Shown piece after piece: positions 62,823-64,000 of a DNA stretch of 64,000 nucleotides; position 1 is the first letter of the stretch; each line of letters opens with the position of its first letter. The stretch lies in assembly GCA_023229795.1 (NCBI GenBank), contig JALNYP010000012.1, positions 1-64,000 on the forward strand, read 5' to 3'. Below the pieces are notes generated by a model that was given only the letters and a program-made list of their open reading frames with translations, had not been told where the DNA came from and searched no databases. Position numbers and translations under genes: made by a program. The stretch is from Syntrophobacterales bacterium (GTDB lineage: Bacteria > Desulfobacterota > Desulfobaccia > Desulfobaccales > 0-14-0-80-60-11).

Positions 62823-64000
62823 ATGCAGATAAAGGGTATCGACGACTTGCAGAAGGCAAAAGGGGTGGGGCTGGCCCAGCTTTATCCGGATAAGCCCAAG
62901 ATTCTGGTGGGTATGGCCACCTGTGGGCTGGCTGCCGGGGCTCAGCGGGTCTATGACCTGCTCCAGAAAAAGGCCCAGCAAGAACACTGGGATGGGGTAG
63001 TGGAGAAGACCGGCTGTATCGGCTTCTGTTACAAGGAACCGTTAGTGGACGTCATCCTCCCCGGCCAGCCGCGAGTTACCTACTCCGAGGTAAAGCCGGA
63101 GATTGCGGGGACCCTCTGGGAGGAACTGGCGGCGGGCCGCCTCCCGGAAAACCAAGTCCTGGCCAGGCTGGACGTGGATGACATGGGCTTGAACGGCGGG
63201 CCGCGCCAACTTTATCAGGGCAAGCTGAAAGGCTTCCTGGCCGAAACGCCGCGCTATGAAGATTTGGACTTCTTCAAGATGCAGCGGCACCTCGCCATGC
63301 GCAACTGCGGCTTCATCGACCCGGACAACCTGTTGCACTACGTCGCCCGGGGCGGGTATTTCGCCCTCCATACCGCCCTGACCGCCATGACCCCGAAAGA
63401 GGTCATCGAGGCGGTGACTACCGCCGGCTTGCGGGGCCGGGGCGGCGGCGGCTTTTCCACCGGCGTCAAATGGGCCTCCTGCCGCAAAGCCCAGGGCTGG
63501 CCCAAATACGTACTGTGTAACGCCGATGAAGGCGACCCGGGGGCTTACATGGACCGGAGCCTCATCGAAGGCGACCCCCACGCCATCCTGGAAGGGATGC
63601 TCATCGGGGCCTACGCTATTGGCTCCAGTGAGGGTTACGTCTACGTGCGGGCGGAATATCCCCTGGCGGTCAAGACCCTGCAGCGGGCCATCTTGGCCGC
63701 CCGGGAAGCGGGGCTCTTGGGGCAGAATATCTTGGGGACCGGCTTTTCCTTCGATCTCAAGCTCAACCTGGGAGGCGGGGCCTTCGTCTGTGGCGAGTCC
63801 ACGGCCCTGATGGCCTCCATCGAAGGCAAGCCCGGCGAGCCCCGGGCCAAGTACGTCCACACCGCGGACAAGGGCCTGTGGAACCGCCCCTCCAATCTGA
63901 ACAACGTCGAAACCTGGGCCAATGTGCCGGTGATCATCGCCAAGGGCGCCGACTGGTACCGGGATATCGGCACCGAAGGCAGCAAGGGCACCAAGATCTT
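62823..64000 (+). CDS. NuoF/HydB-like NADH-binding flavoprotein subunit, 3' end outside the window
   Basis: At least 392 codons from ATG 62823, open to the last base. N-terminal thioredoxin-like part with Cys34 (CGLAAGAQRV) and Cys65-x3-Cys69 (TGCIGFCYKEP), the [2Fe-2S] domain of HydB/HndC types absent from plain NuoF. Then the NADH loop GLRGRGGGGFSTG (about residues 202-214), FMN-binding NADEGDPGAYMDRS and GGGAFVCGES. The C-terminal 4Fe-4S part lies beyond the end. Together with the E subunit it suggests a bifurcating hydrogenase or formate dehydrogenase; the catalytic subunit is off the window. Confidence 0.9.
   Translation, partial: MQIKGIDDLQKAKGVGLAQLYPDKPKILVGMATCGLAAGAQRVYDLLQKKAQQEHWDGVVEKTGCIGFCYKEPLVDVILPGQPRVTYSEVKPEIAGTLWEELAAGRLPENQVLARLDVDDMGLNGGPRQLYQGKLKGFLAETPRYEDLDFFKMQRHLAMRNCGFIDPDNLLHYVARGGYFALHTALTAMTPKEVIEAVTTAGLRGRGGGGFSTGVKWASCRKAQGWPKYVLCNADEGDPGAYMDRSLIEGDPHAILEGMLIGAYAIGSSEGYVYVRAEYPLAVKTLQRAILAAREAGLLGQNILGTGFSFDLKLNLGGGAFVCGESTALMASIEGKPGEPRAKYVHTADKGLWNRPSNLNNVETWANVPVIIAKGADWYRDIGTEGSKGTKI

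Noticed and set aside
1..64000. CRISPR array
   Set aside because: No spaced identical repeats with unique spacers were seen on either strand.

Overview
The window reads as a GC-rich chromosome of a deltaproteobacterium (Desulfobacterota-like). Supporting signs are three sigma-54-type regulatory loci features (two GAFTGA activators, two sigma-54 promoters), an NtrY-like kinase, a SulP transporter, a PEP-CTERM protein beside an exopolysaccharide (EPS) locus, and NADH-oxidising hydrogenase/NuoEF-type subunits. The lineage is inferred from gene content; no rRNA or other marker is present.

Layout. 1-10613: the right-hand part of a phage-like tail module, all on the plus strand: tail tube, two overlapping chaperone-like genes, a very short tape measure, a small tail protein, two hub-type proteins sharing a 93-residue module (the second a 1383-residue giant with a LamG-like and a helical domain), an appendage-like protein and two small membrane proteins. 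No capsid, terminase, endolysin or integrase gene is visible, so prophage remnant, tailocin or gene-transfer-agent-like element all remain open. 10614-12578: REP-like hairpins, then an AT-rich two-gene island encoding a proteasome-like N-terminal-nucleophile hydrolase and a 70-residue partner, a strong terminator and a decayed IS1-like transposase. This island is the best candidate for an undescribed system.

12579-19653: cvpA, mazG and an overlapping three-gene operon of two histidine kinases and one sigma-54 response regulator. 19757-35761: transport and envelope genes: APC permease, a secreted unknown with a class-A beta-lactamase-like hydrolase, SulP, a TerC-type DUF475 protein, MscS, a phospholipase-D/cardiolipin-synthase-like protein, small periplasmic proteins (including a distant paralogous pair), a glycine-zipper lipoprotein, and a minus-strand mlaE-mlaF-mlaD lipid transport operon.

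35762-37950: degraded integrase, a small HTH protein and AT-rich spacer, i.e. an old mobile-element scar. 37953-53818: an EPS locus behind a predicted sigma-54 promoter: export lipoprotein, Wzc-type tyrosine autokinase, nucleotide-sugar enzymes including a UDP-sulfoquinovose-synthase-like protein, flippase, polymerase-like membrane protein, DUF4091 protein, glycosyltransferase, acyltransferase (plus a remnant of another), FkbM methyltransferase, priming sugar transferase and epimerase. Several of these are AT-rich, suggesting mosaic acquisition. A convergent PEP-CTERM/DNRLRE surface protein follows.

55168-64000: rfbA, a TPR protein, an MFS transporter, an ECF sigma/anti-sigma/CpxP-like operon, tRNA-Leu(CAA), a PAS-AAA-HTH sigma-54 activator, a spacer carrying an 8-bp inverted repeat and a good sigma-54 promoter, and a two-gene start of an NADH-dependent flavoprotein complex cut by the window end.
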